From Erythrobacter sanguineus (GTDB lineage Bacteria > Pseudomonadota > Alphaproteobacteria > Sphingomonadales > Sphingomonadaceae), in assembly GCA_945878845.1 (NCBI GenBank), contig CAMCUB010000029.1:1-45238 (forward strand): a stretch of 45,238 nucleotides of DNA. The letters are read 5' to 3'. Of the stretch, positions 1 through 8,099 are shown piece after piece. Positions within the stretch are counted from its first letter, which is position 1. Each line of letters starts with the position of its first letter. The notes beneath the pieces are model-generated. The model worked only from the letters and a program-made list of their open reading frames with translations. It had not been told where the DNA came from and ran no database searches. The position numbers and the translations under genes were made by a program.

Positions 1-504
1 TGTATGTAAAATATGAATATGTTGATCCTTTCATATCGAACAAATTTTCCATGGGCTTTAGCGATGGGATTGCGGTTAATCGGCGCATCGGAGCGATTAA
101 CTAGCGATGGAAATGATGAATTGGCCGAATCACCGGTGATGCGGGCCACTTGATTTAACGTCGGTTACGGTTCCGAAGGCCGCTTCCAGCATGTGCTGAA
201 CATGCAATCTGCCAAGGTGGAAAGCAGGGCTTTGGTCGCGCCGTGAACCACGGCCAACTCTGCGGCGGCGCTAAGTCTGCCTGAACGCCTTCCGCGCTCG
301 CGCAAGCCATTTTGCCGCCGGTTCGGAACAGGCAACGTAAGTACATCTGCGACCCATCCTTTCGGGTGTATACACCGGCGCGCCCGTATCGCGTAGAGTC
401 CGTGATAATCGAGTTCGAAAACTGGGCAAATGCAGTCGCTCATGCCACCCTCGTGATCAGTTTTCGAATGATCCGTCTCCACTATTTGGTGTGGCACCTT
501 CAGA
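1..504. other. Left-edge region without a confident gene
   Basis: A/T-rich stretch before the first convincing gene. Short open frames exist on both strands, for example a minus-strand frame from 443 with a plausible ribosome-binding site, but none resembles a family I know. A perfect 8-bp inverted repeat lies at 75-101 and is listed separately. It may hold promoter sequence for the regulator that follows, or the end of a gene outside the window. Confidence 0.5.
75..101. repeat. Inverted repeat GTTAATCG-N11-CGATTAAC
   Basis: Perfect 8-bp arms at 75-82 and 94-101 are separated by 11 nt. There is no T-tract, so a dyad regulator site is as likely as a transcript hairpin. No protein can be assigned. 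Confidence 0.4.
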
Positions 505-1410
505 ATGTATCCATTCTCAGTTCATCAGACATCATTAACTAGGGAGGTAGCTCGGCAAGGAGGTGTCGCGCCCGAGACCTCGTGCAAAGTCATGATCATC
601 GGCGCCGGCGCTGATGGCGACGACGCATCCGGCGACGCTGTGAAGGCGCTCGGCTATGAATGCCTGCTATCGGCTGATCCGATCAGCGCCATTGAGCTGC
701 TGGAAATTGAACCGGGCATCGGGGTTGTCATTGTTGATGCCTCGCTTGCATTTGCAAATGATTTCAACATTCTCGAAGAAATTGACGCGCGGTTCGGTCT
801 GGTTCGGCCGGTTGTGCCGATCATCATGGCGGATGGGCCTTCGTTAGACATCGCCGTCCGGGCGATGAACGCGAATGCAGTCGATCTTCTGAGCAAACCA
901 TTGAGCGACGCGGAGCTCGCGCGGGCGCTGCGCAGAGCCTTTTTGCGACGCTCGCAACTCGTGAGCATTAAACTTCTAACGGCTTTCGCGTCGGCTCAAT
1001 CGATTGATGAGCGCGAGAAGGACAAGGAGGGGGTCAATGCGCTCGACGCAAGCCCTGATCAGAAGCTGATAAAGCTGATCCGAAGAGCGAAAGCGTTCCG
1101 TCAGCGGCGCAATGAGTTTCTCGGCAACGAACTGTTTTCCGATCCGGCCTGGGACATCATCCTCGAGCTGACGCTAGCAAAGCTGCAGGGGGAGCCGGTT
1201 CCCGTATCGAGCGCCTGTGCGGCAGCGGCAGTCCCGTTCACGACTGCATACCGTTGCATCGGCAATCTGGTTGATCATCGCATGGTGCGGCGGTGGAAGG
1301 ATCCGCTCGATAATCGGCGCGTGTTGCTGGAGCTTGAGAACGATACGCATTCGGCAATGTCTGAAATCATGTTGGCCTCTGATATTTTCACCAGGCCATT
1401 GGAAGATTAG
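505..1410 (+). CDS. Degenerate receiver / MarR-like winged-helix regulator
   Basis: A 301-residue cytoplasmic regulator. An N-terminal receiver-like fold (about residues 28-150) is followed by a charged linker and a C-terminal winged helix (about 215-290) with a MarR-like wing around the DNRR residues. The receiver keeps the beta-3 aspartate (VVIVDAS) and the late lysine (LLSKP). The acidic pair after beta-1 is replaced (MIIGAG) and the Thr/Ser switch position reads MADG, so ordinary phosphorylation is doubtful. This layout recurs in sphingomonads from what I know. The start is uncertain: the ATG at 505 has no clear Shine-Dalgarno sequence, and strong AAGGAGG-like sequences lie at 541-565, too far from the internal ATG at 592. 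The gene stands alone and converges on the secretion operon. Target unknown. Confidence 0.75.
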   Translation: MYPFSVHQTSLTREVARQGGVAPETSCKVMIIGAGADGDDASGDAVKALGYECLLSADPISAIELLEIEPGIGVVIVDASLAFANDFNILEEIDARFGLVRPVVPIIMADGPSLDIAVRAMNANAVDLLSKPLSDAELARALRRAFLRRSQLVSIKLLTAFASAQSIDEREKDKEGVNALDASPDQKLIKLIRRAKAFRQRRNEFLGNELFSDPAWDIILELTLAKLQGEPVPVSSACAAAAVPFTTAYRCIGNLVDHRMVRRWKDPLDNRRVLLELENDTHSAMSEIMLASDIFTRPLED

Positions 1411-1823
1411 TCCCGAATACAAATTGCTTGGATCGGCATAGGCGGAATTCGAATAGTCAAGCGCAATTTACATGAAAAAAATAAAAATCGAAATCCGAGC
1501 AAATTGGGGATGCCGATAATATGTTTTACAAGGTTTTCATATTTTCTTCTGCAACGATTGTCATTTCATTTCTCATTATGAAGATAATAGAATTTACTTG
1601 TGTTGAAGGTTGGGAGGACGAGAGCGGTTTTCATCTCGGTCGAAAGGGGGAGAATCGTGATGACTTGCTACCTTGATCTAAGGGGCTGACATACATGATC
1701 TTTGCAAGTGTTAGGTGATCCAAGCTTTCGCCTGCGGTGACCTGAGAGGACGAAGCGAGCGTAATCATTCTCGTATCCAATTTCGGCGGCAGGGGCGTTG
1801 CTATTTTTTCATTCCCAGCACGA
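1411..1823. other. 413-bp gap between convergent genes
   Basis: A/T-rich sequence between the stop of the winged-helix regulator and the stop of the HlyD gene. I see no gene-sized frame with coding character and no clean intrinsic terminator. A weak hairpin (CGAGA...TCTCG) occurs near 1619-1637. Confidence 0.45.
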
Positions 1824-3185
1824 CTACTGAGTAAATGCCTTGCGTATGTTATCTAGGAGCGGCTTCAAAAGGTAGCTCATCAGGGACTGCTCCCCAGTGG
1901 TGATATAGGCCTCCAGTGGCATACCATTCACCAGCGCCGTCTTGCCGATCGCGTCAAGCTGCGGGCCACTGCTGTCGATCCTTACCCTGAAGTAGGGTTG
2001 CCCGGTTTGCGGATCTTCGATCCGTTCCGGGGAGATAAAGGCGACGATCCCCAAGATCTCGGGCGACGATTCCAATTGGAGTGTCGAGAAGCGGAGGCGC
2101 ACATCCTGGCCGATCCGAACCTGTTCGATATCCGAGGGGTTGACTCGGACTTCAGCAAGCAACTTGTCCTGATCCGGCACAATCCGCAGGATCGTCTGAC
2201 CAGGTGGTACGAAGCTTCCGGCCGTCACATAAGCAACTGAATCCACCACTCCGGACTGCGGCGACCTTATCGTTGCACGCTCCAAAGCATCGCCAGCATC
2301 GACCAGCCTCAGACGACCTTCGCCTAACTCGGTGACGACCTGATTCAACTCTTGACCAGCCGAAGTTCGCAGATTCTGGCGTGCATAGCTGATCTCGCGG
2401 CTGGTCTCCGTTATCCGGGCCTGAGCTTGGCGAATACTGGCCTCTGCGGCGGCAATTTCCCCCCGCAACACGACGTCGGATCGCTCGATCTCGTTCAGCC
2501 TGTTGATCGTGACCAATTCCTGTTGGTACAGCTTGCGCAGACCCTCAAGTTCCGGGGTGAGAAGCGACTGCTGCTTGCGCAGCGAAGCGATGCGGCTTTG
2601 GTGGCCCGTGATCTCGGCCTCCAACTGGCGAAGTCTTGCCGCCAGCATGCCCACCTGAGCCTCGGTCTCCGCCCGCCTCGCTTCGAACAACTCTCGTTCG
2701 CGTGCGACCGATGTCCCAATGGCAGTATCCCGACCAGTATTGTCTATCGTGGCGAAGTCGGCATTGCCAGCTCCCGTGAGTTCAGCTTCAAGTCGCTGTC
2801 GCCGCGCCGCCAGTGCCGAGACACCATCGGCTGACACCGCCGCGGTGGTCTGGGCGACATTCGTATCTAGGCGTAGCAGGACCTGTCCGTCGGAAACGCG
2901 CTGACCATCTGCTACTAGCAATTCGGACAGCACACCGCCAGTCGGGTGCGTGATCAGCTTTGTCTGGCTTGAAGCTGACAGGCTGCCAGGGGCGATCACT
3001 GCACCGGACACGGTCACCACCGTCGATAGAGCGATCATAGTTGCCGCGGTAATGCCGACGCTGAGATAGGCAATTCTCGAACGCTGTTTCAGACGGCTTT
3101 CGGGCAAAATGGCGTCAGCATCGAACTGGATATCAGGTGTCATGGGCTGCTTTTCGCTTCCGGATTGAATGTTGGGATCAGACAC
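1824..3185 (-). CDS. Type I secretion periplasmic adaptor, HlyD/PrtE family
   Basis: Membrane-fusion protein that should link the inner-membrane ABC exporter to the TolC-type channel. A short cytoplasmic N-terminus is followed by one membrane segment (about residues 39-60), a lipoyl/barrel half-motif around GGVLSELLVADGQRVSDGQVL, a long Ala/Glu/Arg-rich coiled-coil hairpin (about 100-290), and a C-terminal beta-barrel with PQSGVVDSVAYVTAGSFVPPG, typical of HlyD proteins. I chose the GTG at 3185: it has a purine-rich GGAAGAGG site about 6 nt upstream and overlaps the ATPase stop, suggesting translational coupling. An ATG at 3143 is the alternative. Third gene of the operon. No adjacent substrate gene was found. 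Confidence 0.88.
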   Translation of the reverse strand: MSDPNIQSGSEKQPMTPDIQFDADAILPESRLKQRSRIAYLSVGITAATMIALSTVVTVSGAVIAPGSLSASSQTKLITHPTGGVLSELLVADGQRVSDGQVLLRLDTNVAQTTAAVSADGVSALAARRQRLEAELTGAGNADFATIDNTGRDTAIGTSVARERELFEARRAETEAQVGMLAARLRQLEAEITGHQSRIASLRKQQSLLTPELEGLRKLYQQELVTINRLNEIERSDVVLRGEIAAAEASIRQAQARITETSREISYARQNLRTSAGQELNQVVTELGEGRLRLVDAGDALERATIRSPQSGVVDSVAYVTAGSFVPPGQTILRIVPDQDKLLAEVRVNPSDIEQVRIGQDVRLRFSTLQLESSPEILGIVAFISPERIEDPQTGQPYFRVRIDSSGPQLDAIGKTALVNGMPLEAYITTGEQSLMSYLLKPLLDNIRKAFTQ

Positions 3186-4947
3186 GAGCGGCCTCTTCCT
3201 CAGGCATGGTCTGGACATTGTTGCGGTCGTTGATGGCCTTGAGCACCGCGTCGCGAGGACCAAATGCGACAACTTTGCCGTCGGCAAGGTAGAGGATATG
3301 CGTGGCGAACCGCAGCATCGCCTGACGATGCGTGACGACGATCGCCGTGGCATTGTTCTTGCGCAGATTGATCAGTGCAGCGGCCAATGCCTGTTCACCT
3401 GCCGGGTCCAAGTTGCTGTTTGGTTCATCGAGCACAACGAGACTAGGCTTCTGGTACAGGGCACGGGCAAGGCCCACGCGCTGTCTCTGACCGGCGGAAA
3501 GCCGCCGCCCTTCCTCTCCCACTTCTGTTTCGTACCCATCGGGCAGATGCAGGATCAGCTCATGAACACCGGCTTGCTGAGCGGCTTCAATGATGTCCTC
3601 AGATGTGGCGCGAGGGTCAAAGCGGGCAATGTTCTGCGCAACCGTTCCTTCCAGCAACTCCACCGTCTGCGGCAGGTAGCCGATAAACCCGCCCAAAACA
3701 TCGCTTTCCCACTGTGCAAGTGTCGCACCATCCAGACGAATGGTTCCTTCACTGGGAGGCCATATCCCCACCAGCGCCCGCGCGAGCGAGGACTTGCCGG
3801 CCCCACTGGAACCGATCACGCCCACAATTGAGCCCGGTTCGCAGGCGAAGCTCACGCCATGGAGCGTTGGGTTCTCCTGTCCGGCCGGCACGATCTGCAA
3901 TTCCGAAACTTCCAGATGGCCCTTTGGTCTGCTCAGGGCAACGCGCTCTTCCGGGATTCCGTATCTAGAAAGGGTTTGGTTCAGGCGCACCCAACTCGTC
4001 CGCGCCGAAGAGAAGTTACGCCACTGGGCAATCGCTTGGTCGATCGGCGCGAGCGCCCGTCCTGCAAGGATCGAGCTGGCAAAGATTACACCGCCGGAAG
4101 TCTCTCCCGAAATAACCAGCCAGGCCCCGACAGCCAACAATGCGCTTTGGATAAACATCCGCATCGTCTTGCTGATCGTCGAAAGGACGATGAGCGTGTA
4201 GTTGACGTCAGCCTGCCGGATGCTCAATTGGGCATTGAGGCCCAAGAAAATTCGTGCAAAACGTTGTCGCATGCCGAGTGCTTGGATCGTTTCGGCACCT
4301 CTGCGCTTGCGATCAATGAGGTACTGCCTTTTCTGGGCCAGTTCATTTATCGTGCTAGCCGACTTCTTGTGAAGTTTTTCAGTTATGACCGTCAGCACTA
4401 TCAGCACGCATGCACCGACAAGTGCAGCTACGCCCAGCCAGACGTGCAACATCGAAAGAATCGCAAGGAAGAAAAGGATCCACGGCAGGTCCATGAAGGC
4501 GCCGGGACCGGGGCCCGCGATGAAGCTGCGGACTTGCTCGAGATCGCGCAAGGGGCCGCCCGTGCGATCTGCCGGGTCATTGCTGATCGAAAGCTCGTGT
4601 GCCGCCCGGATTGCAAGCGGGTTGATGGATCGTTCAAGATCAGATGCGATGTCGGCGAGCATCGCACTTCGTTGGACCTCGAAGAACCCTTGCGCAAAAT
4701 AAACTAGCGTAGACAGGCCGAACAGGCCGAACAGCGTCGCTAAGTTCTGTGATGGCAGCGCTCGGTCGTAAACCATCATCATATAAATTGATCCGTTGAG
4801 GACAAATACATTGATGATGACAGATATTAGAAAAATTAATATGAAAGTATCTCGCGAGTAATTCAAAGCAGTCTTCATAAAGTTCTTTGAATCGCGAAAT
4901 TGAATGAAAAGATTGGAATTCAGTTCCATCTCAGCGCGCTCCGTCAT
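3178..4947 (-). CDS. Type I secretion ABC exporter (permease-ATPase), PrtD family
   Basis: Inner-membrane exporter half-transporter of 589 residues, about the usual PrtD/AprD size. N-terminal membrane segments occur near 33-55, 70-88, 155-190 and 250-282. The ATPase domain has Walker A GSSGAGKSS (379-387), signature LSAGQRQR (483-490), Walker B LVVLDEP (503-509) and a switch histidine in VVTHR. There is no N-terminal C39 peptidase or C39-like domain, which points to RTX-type or other C-terminal-signal substrates rather than double-glycine peptides. The ATG at 4947 lies inside the end of the upstream TolC gene (17-bp overlap), so the two are probably coupled. Substrate unknown. Confidence 0.92.
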   Translation of the reverse strand: MTERAEMELNSNLFIQFRDSKNFMKTALNYSRDTFILIFLISVIINVFVLNGSIYMMMVYDRALPSQNLATLFGLFGLSTLVYFAQGFFEVQRSAMLADIASDLERSINPLAIRAAHELSISNDPADRTGGPLRDLEQVRSFIAGPGPGAFMDLPWILFFLAILSMLHVWLGVAALVGACVLIVLTVITEKLHKKSASTINELAQKRQYLIDRKRRGAETIQALGMRQRFARIFLGLNAQLSIRQADVNYTLIVLSTISKTMRMFIQSALLAVGAWLVISGETSGGVIFASSILAGRALAPIDQAIAQWRNFSSARTSWVRLNQTLSRYGIPEERVALSRPKGHLEVSELQIVPAGQENPTLHGVSFACEPGSIVGVIGSSGAGKSSLARALVGIWPPSEGTIRLDGATLAQWESDVLGGFIGYLPQTVELLEGTVAQNIARFDPRATSEDIIEAAQQAGVHELILHLPDGYETEVGEEGRRLSAGQRQRVGLARALYQKPSLVVLDEPNSNLDPAGEQALAAALINLRKNNATAIVVTHRQAMLRFATHILYLADGKVVAFGPRDAVLKAINDRNNVQTMPEEEAARV

Positions 4948-6841
4948 TGTCAGATTGCGGCCCAGTCCATCGCGGTTCTCCCAGAGTCGAGAAGCGGCGG
5001 ACGATACAGTTCTGCTTTCCCAGCCTCAAATCGTGGCACGCCGCTTCAGCGGCTGCAAAATCCGCGAAAGGCCCGACGGCAAGGCGGAACATCTGGTTTC
5101 CGGTGGACCTGAAGCTGGTGATGACCGGCCGCCCGGTGCCAATGATACGCGTGATCTGGACCTCGACCGTTTCCCAATGCTGCCGCGCGGATGCCTCCGT
5201 AGAATATGCTGCCAACTGAATGACCCATTGGGTGGGCTCGAACCCATTGTCTGGACGAACAGCTATTGGCGAGGATGCAGGGGTGGGGGCCCGGCCGACA
5301 GGCGCGTCTCTTCGCTCGGCAGGGGCAGGTCGCACCTCTGTCAGCGAGGGAAGAGCTGCTACGATCGGGATATCTTCCGTCGCAATCTTCGGCCATGGAT
5401 CAGCAATCGACGAAGCGGTGAGCGTCGGTTTGTCTTCAATAGGAACGAAAGCCGGACCGGAAGAGAGGCCAGTTCCGGGCTCAGGCGACAATTCTGTCGC
5501 CCGGTTACCGACGCCCAAATGATGCGCCTGCGTCTGCCCCATCGTAGTGAGCAGCGCGAATGCTGCAACATAGGAATCACGCTGCGCCGACACGAGCTGA
5601 ACCTGGGCATTACGCAGCTCTTGTTCAGCATTGAGGATGTCGAGGATCGTGCGAGTTCCGACGTCGCTTTCAGCACGCACGCCGGCAAGTGCACTGCGCG
5701 CTGCCGCGACGGCCCGTTGACTCGCCACGACAACTGAGCTGGAAGCCTGCCAATTGGCGTATTCACTTCTTGCTTGTGCAGCGAGTCTCCGCTCAAGGTC
5801 GCGAACCGTGAGGATTGCTTGGCTTTCCCGGATATTAGCTTCGCGGATACCGGCGGAAGTTCGGCCGCCCTGAAATAGGGGAACATTCACCGAGAAGCCG
5901 ACGGTCGCTCCGAAGCGGCTGTTATCACCCTGGGTAGGAACCTGCGTAGAGTTGCCATAACGGCCATTGGCAACGGCAGACACCGAAGGCAACGCCCCCC
6001 CCCTTGCTGCGCGCCATTCGTAACGTCGGGCCTCGGAAACAGCGCGCGCCTGCAGGACCTCGGGATTTTCGTCAAGCGCTGCTTCGGCCGCAGTTTCGGG
6101 ATCCGGAGGCAGGTTTCGAAGAAGCGGCAAGGGAGCAAGATCGGCCGCCTGCATTCCTGTAACTCGCTGGAATTCCTCCATTGCCTCGATCAAGTTGGCC
6201 TCGGCCGTTTCCACCTCGCCATGCGCAAGGGCAACGCGAGATTCTGCCTGCGCAACATCGGTCCGGGTCAGGTCGCGCACCTGGAAACGTGCGCGCGTGG
6301 CATTGAGGGTGGTCGTGAGCGTATCAAGGTTTTCCCTGCTCAACGCCAGAATCTGGCGATCACGGATCACATTCGCGTAGGCCGCGACAACCTCGGAGAA
6401 AACTTGCGCCTCGGCAGTTCTCTTCCCGACGTACGAAGCGTCAGATTGCGCTTTCGCGGCGTTGATCTGGTTCTTGACACTTCCGCCCCGGTAAAGGGGG
6501 AGGGAAACCTCCCCTTGAACGCTCAGCAGATCGGGTCCGATCCGGGGTCCGACAACAGCTTCGTTGACACTGAGGCTTGCATTGACTTCTGGAAGTCCTT
6601 CGGCTCGGGAAATGGTAACTCGCTCGAGATCAGCCTCGTACTCTGCGGCGGCATTGGCGATGACTTCGCTCCGCGCATAAGCAGATTGCAGCGCTTGCGT
6701 AAGATCTTCAGCCCGGCCCGGGCTCTCACCATTATAGACAAGAGCAGCGATGCAACTGACAGACAGGAATAGTTTTACGAATCTTTGCCTGCGTTGGATC
6801 GGAAATCCAGAATATTCAAAGGATTGATGCGGATTTTTCAT
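4931..6841 (-). CDS. TolC-family outer-membrane channel with C-terminal SPOR domain
   Basis: First gene of the secretion operon, 636 residues. A signal-like segment at about 22-42 is followed by a duplicated TolC/OEP repeat (about 45-440) with the expected PLYRGG and PLFQGGRTSAGIREA motifs ending each half. A Pro/Ala/Ser-rich linker (about 445-535) leads to a SPOR-like domain (about 538-617; QWVIQLAAYS ... FRLAVGPFADFAAAEAACHDL). SPOR domains bind glycan strands stripped of stem peptides, so the channel may be tethered to septal or remodelled peptidoglycan; that is inference. Ordinary TolC proteins are about 450-490 residues, so the tail is real extra length. The start lacks a strong Shine-Dalgarno sequence, but no better in-frame codon precedes the signal segment. 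Confidence 0.9.
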   Translation of the reverse strand: MKNPHQSFEYSGFPIQRRQRFVKLFLSVSCIAALVYNGESPGRAEDLTQALQSAYARSEVIANAAAEYEADLERVTISRAEGLPEVNASLSVNEAVVGPRIGPDLLSVQGEVSLPLYRGGSVKNQINAAKAQSDASYVGKRTAEAQVFSEVVAAYANVIRDRQILALSRENLDTLTTTLNATRARFQVRDLTRTDVAQAESRVALAHGEVETAEANLIEAMEEFQRVTGMQAADLAPLPLLRNLPPDPETAAEAALDENPEVLQARAVSEARRYEWRAARGGALPSVSAVANGRYGNSTQVPTQGDNSRFGATVGFSVNVPLFQGGRTSAGIREANIRESQAILTVRDLERRLAAQARSEYANWQASSSVVVASQRAVAAARSALAGVRAESDVGTRTILDILNAEQELRNAQVQLVSAQRDSYVAAFALLTTMGQTQAHHLGVGNRATELSPEPGTGLSSGPAFVPIEDKPTLTASSIADPWPKIATEDIPIVAALPSLTEVRPAPAERRDAPVGRAPTPASSPIAVRPDNGFEPTQWVIQLAAYSTEASARQHWETVEVQITRIIGTGRPVITSFRSTGNQMFRLAVGPFADFAAAEAACHDLRLGKQNCIVRRFSTLGEPRWTGPQSDNDGAR

Positions 6842-7493
6842 GGAGTATTGTATAAGAAAGATGTCCTAATCACCCGTTAACCTCGCCATATTGGACATAA
6901 TGTATACGTTTCATTTTAGAATTAAATGTTTCCATTTTGAAATGAAGTGGTCGGAAGTGGGGGGAAGATTTGGTGACTGCTATTCGCAAGAAGGAGGAGC
7001 AATTGGCGCTATCACGCGAAAACGCTTTTTCTACGTTGCGCATCAAGCAGTGCGGATGGCTGTGGAAAGCGGTGGGGATTGCCTCTCGGATTGGTCGGTG
7101 ACGACCTCACCCGGCTGCGAAGCATGGCTGCACGGCAGAAAAGCTGCGCTGGGATCGCGAAGGGCAGAGCCGGCCAGTAGGGCATGGCGCAAAACGCCTG
7201 CGACTTGGATCGAGCCAAGGCTTGGGAGCGCGAAGTGCAGGAGCATCGTCCGGCCTAAGAGATACCAAGCTGGGCTCCGGCGCATTTCCTACAAGCACAG
7301 CGAGTTAGAATAGCTTGGCGCCGCGGCAAGTCAGGGAAACCCGATGTTTAGTCGGCCTGTCAAGGGCGAGAAGTGCACCCTACCCAAATATCACAGCCAG
7401 AGTCAACGAGATTGAGACTGAATTCAGATCGTTATCTGCAATAACCATATCAATTGACCATCATTCAGGCCAGCTTGAGGCAGGCGAGTGAGG
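6842..7493. other. 652-bp gap upstream of the secretion operon
   Basis: Contains the likely promoter region of the TolC operon at its left end and the downstream end of the response regulator at its right. A plus-strand frame at 6891-7313 and overlapping minus-strand frames have compositions unlike real proteins and I do not call them. An imperfect 20-bp direct repeat lies at 6909-6949. Confidence 0.5.
6909..6949. repeat. Imperfect 20-bp direct repeat upstream of TolC gene
   Basis: Two adjacent copies read roughly TTTCATTTTAGAATTAAATG and TTTCCATTTTGAAATGAAG. They sit about 70-110 bp upstream of the TolC start codon, where activator or repressor sites would fit. Matching is partial and A/T-rich sequence makes chance similarity likely. 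Confidence 0.3.
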
Positions 7494-8099
7494 CTATAAA
7501 AGATTGAAGCTCTTCGAAATCAAAATAGCTTGTGTACGACTATTTACACTCAATTTCGCAAATATCATCTTGACATGCATTTTTACTGTGGCTTCAGTCA
7601 GTTTCAGTTCCCTTGCAATTTGCTTGTTTGACAGACCCGAGCAGATGCAGCGCAAAACCTGCTCCTGCCGTGGTGTCAAAGTCGGAGCGTGGGCTCCGCC
7701 AGCCTGACCGGCAGAGCCCGGATATGGCGGGACGAAACTTCCGTTAATCACGCTGACAATGGCGATTTTGAGCTTTTCGACCGACATTGTTTTGCTGAGC
7801 ACCGCAACCGCCCCCGAGCGAAGTGCCGCTGTTGCTGTACCTTCCGTCGCCACACCCGTAATAAGCAGGACTGGGCGGGGCTCTTGTGCAGCAACTATTC
7901 GCCTGAGGCCGAGAAGCCCGTCCATGCCGGGGATCTGGTAATCAAGCAGGACGAGATCGAACGGGCCTTCATGTGCGATCTTGACCAGCGCCTCGTCAAC
8001 GGTCGAAGCAAGTTCGACCGTTAACTCCTCGTCAACCTCAAGGTAGGCCTTGAGTACGTCCCTGAGAAGATCGTGATCATCGGCGAAAAGTATGCGCAT
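7494..8099 (-). CDS. NarL/FixJ-type response regulator
   Basis: A 201-residue DNA-binding response regulator. The receiver domain (about 1-120) has the acidic pair ADDHD near residues 6-10, phospho-acceptor D53 in LVLLDYQIPG, the Thr position in LLITGVA and the conserved lysine in LSKTMS. The C-terminal LuxR-type HTH (about 138-201) contains LTPRQEQVLRCICSGLSNKQIA and a recognition helix near TEATVKMHVK. Its ATG overlaps the stop of the hybrid kinase as TAATG, so the two are translationally coupled and almost certainly form a cognate pair. The dyad array upstream of the kinase is a candidate target. Confidence 0.92.
   Translation of the reverse strand: MRILFADDHDLLRDVLKAYLEVDEELTVELASTVDEALVKIAHEGPFDLVLLDYQIPGMDGLLGLRRIVAAQEPRPVLLITGVATEGTATAALRSGAVAVLSKTMSVEKLKIAIVSVINGSFVPPYPGSAGQAGGAHAPTLTPRQEQVLRCICSGLSNKQIARELKLTEATVKMHVKMIFAKLSVNSRTQAILISKSFNLL

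Noticed and set aside
6891..7313. Plus-strand 140-residue frame upstream of the secretion operon
   Set aside because: No ribosome-binding site, no recognisable motif, and unnatural composition.
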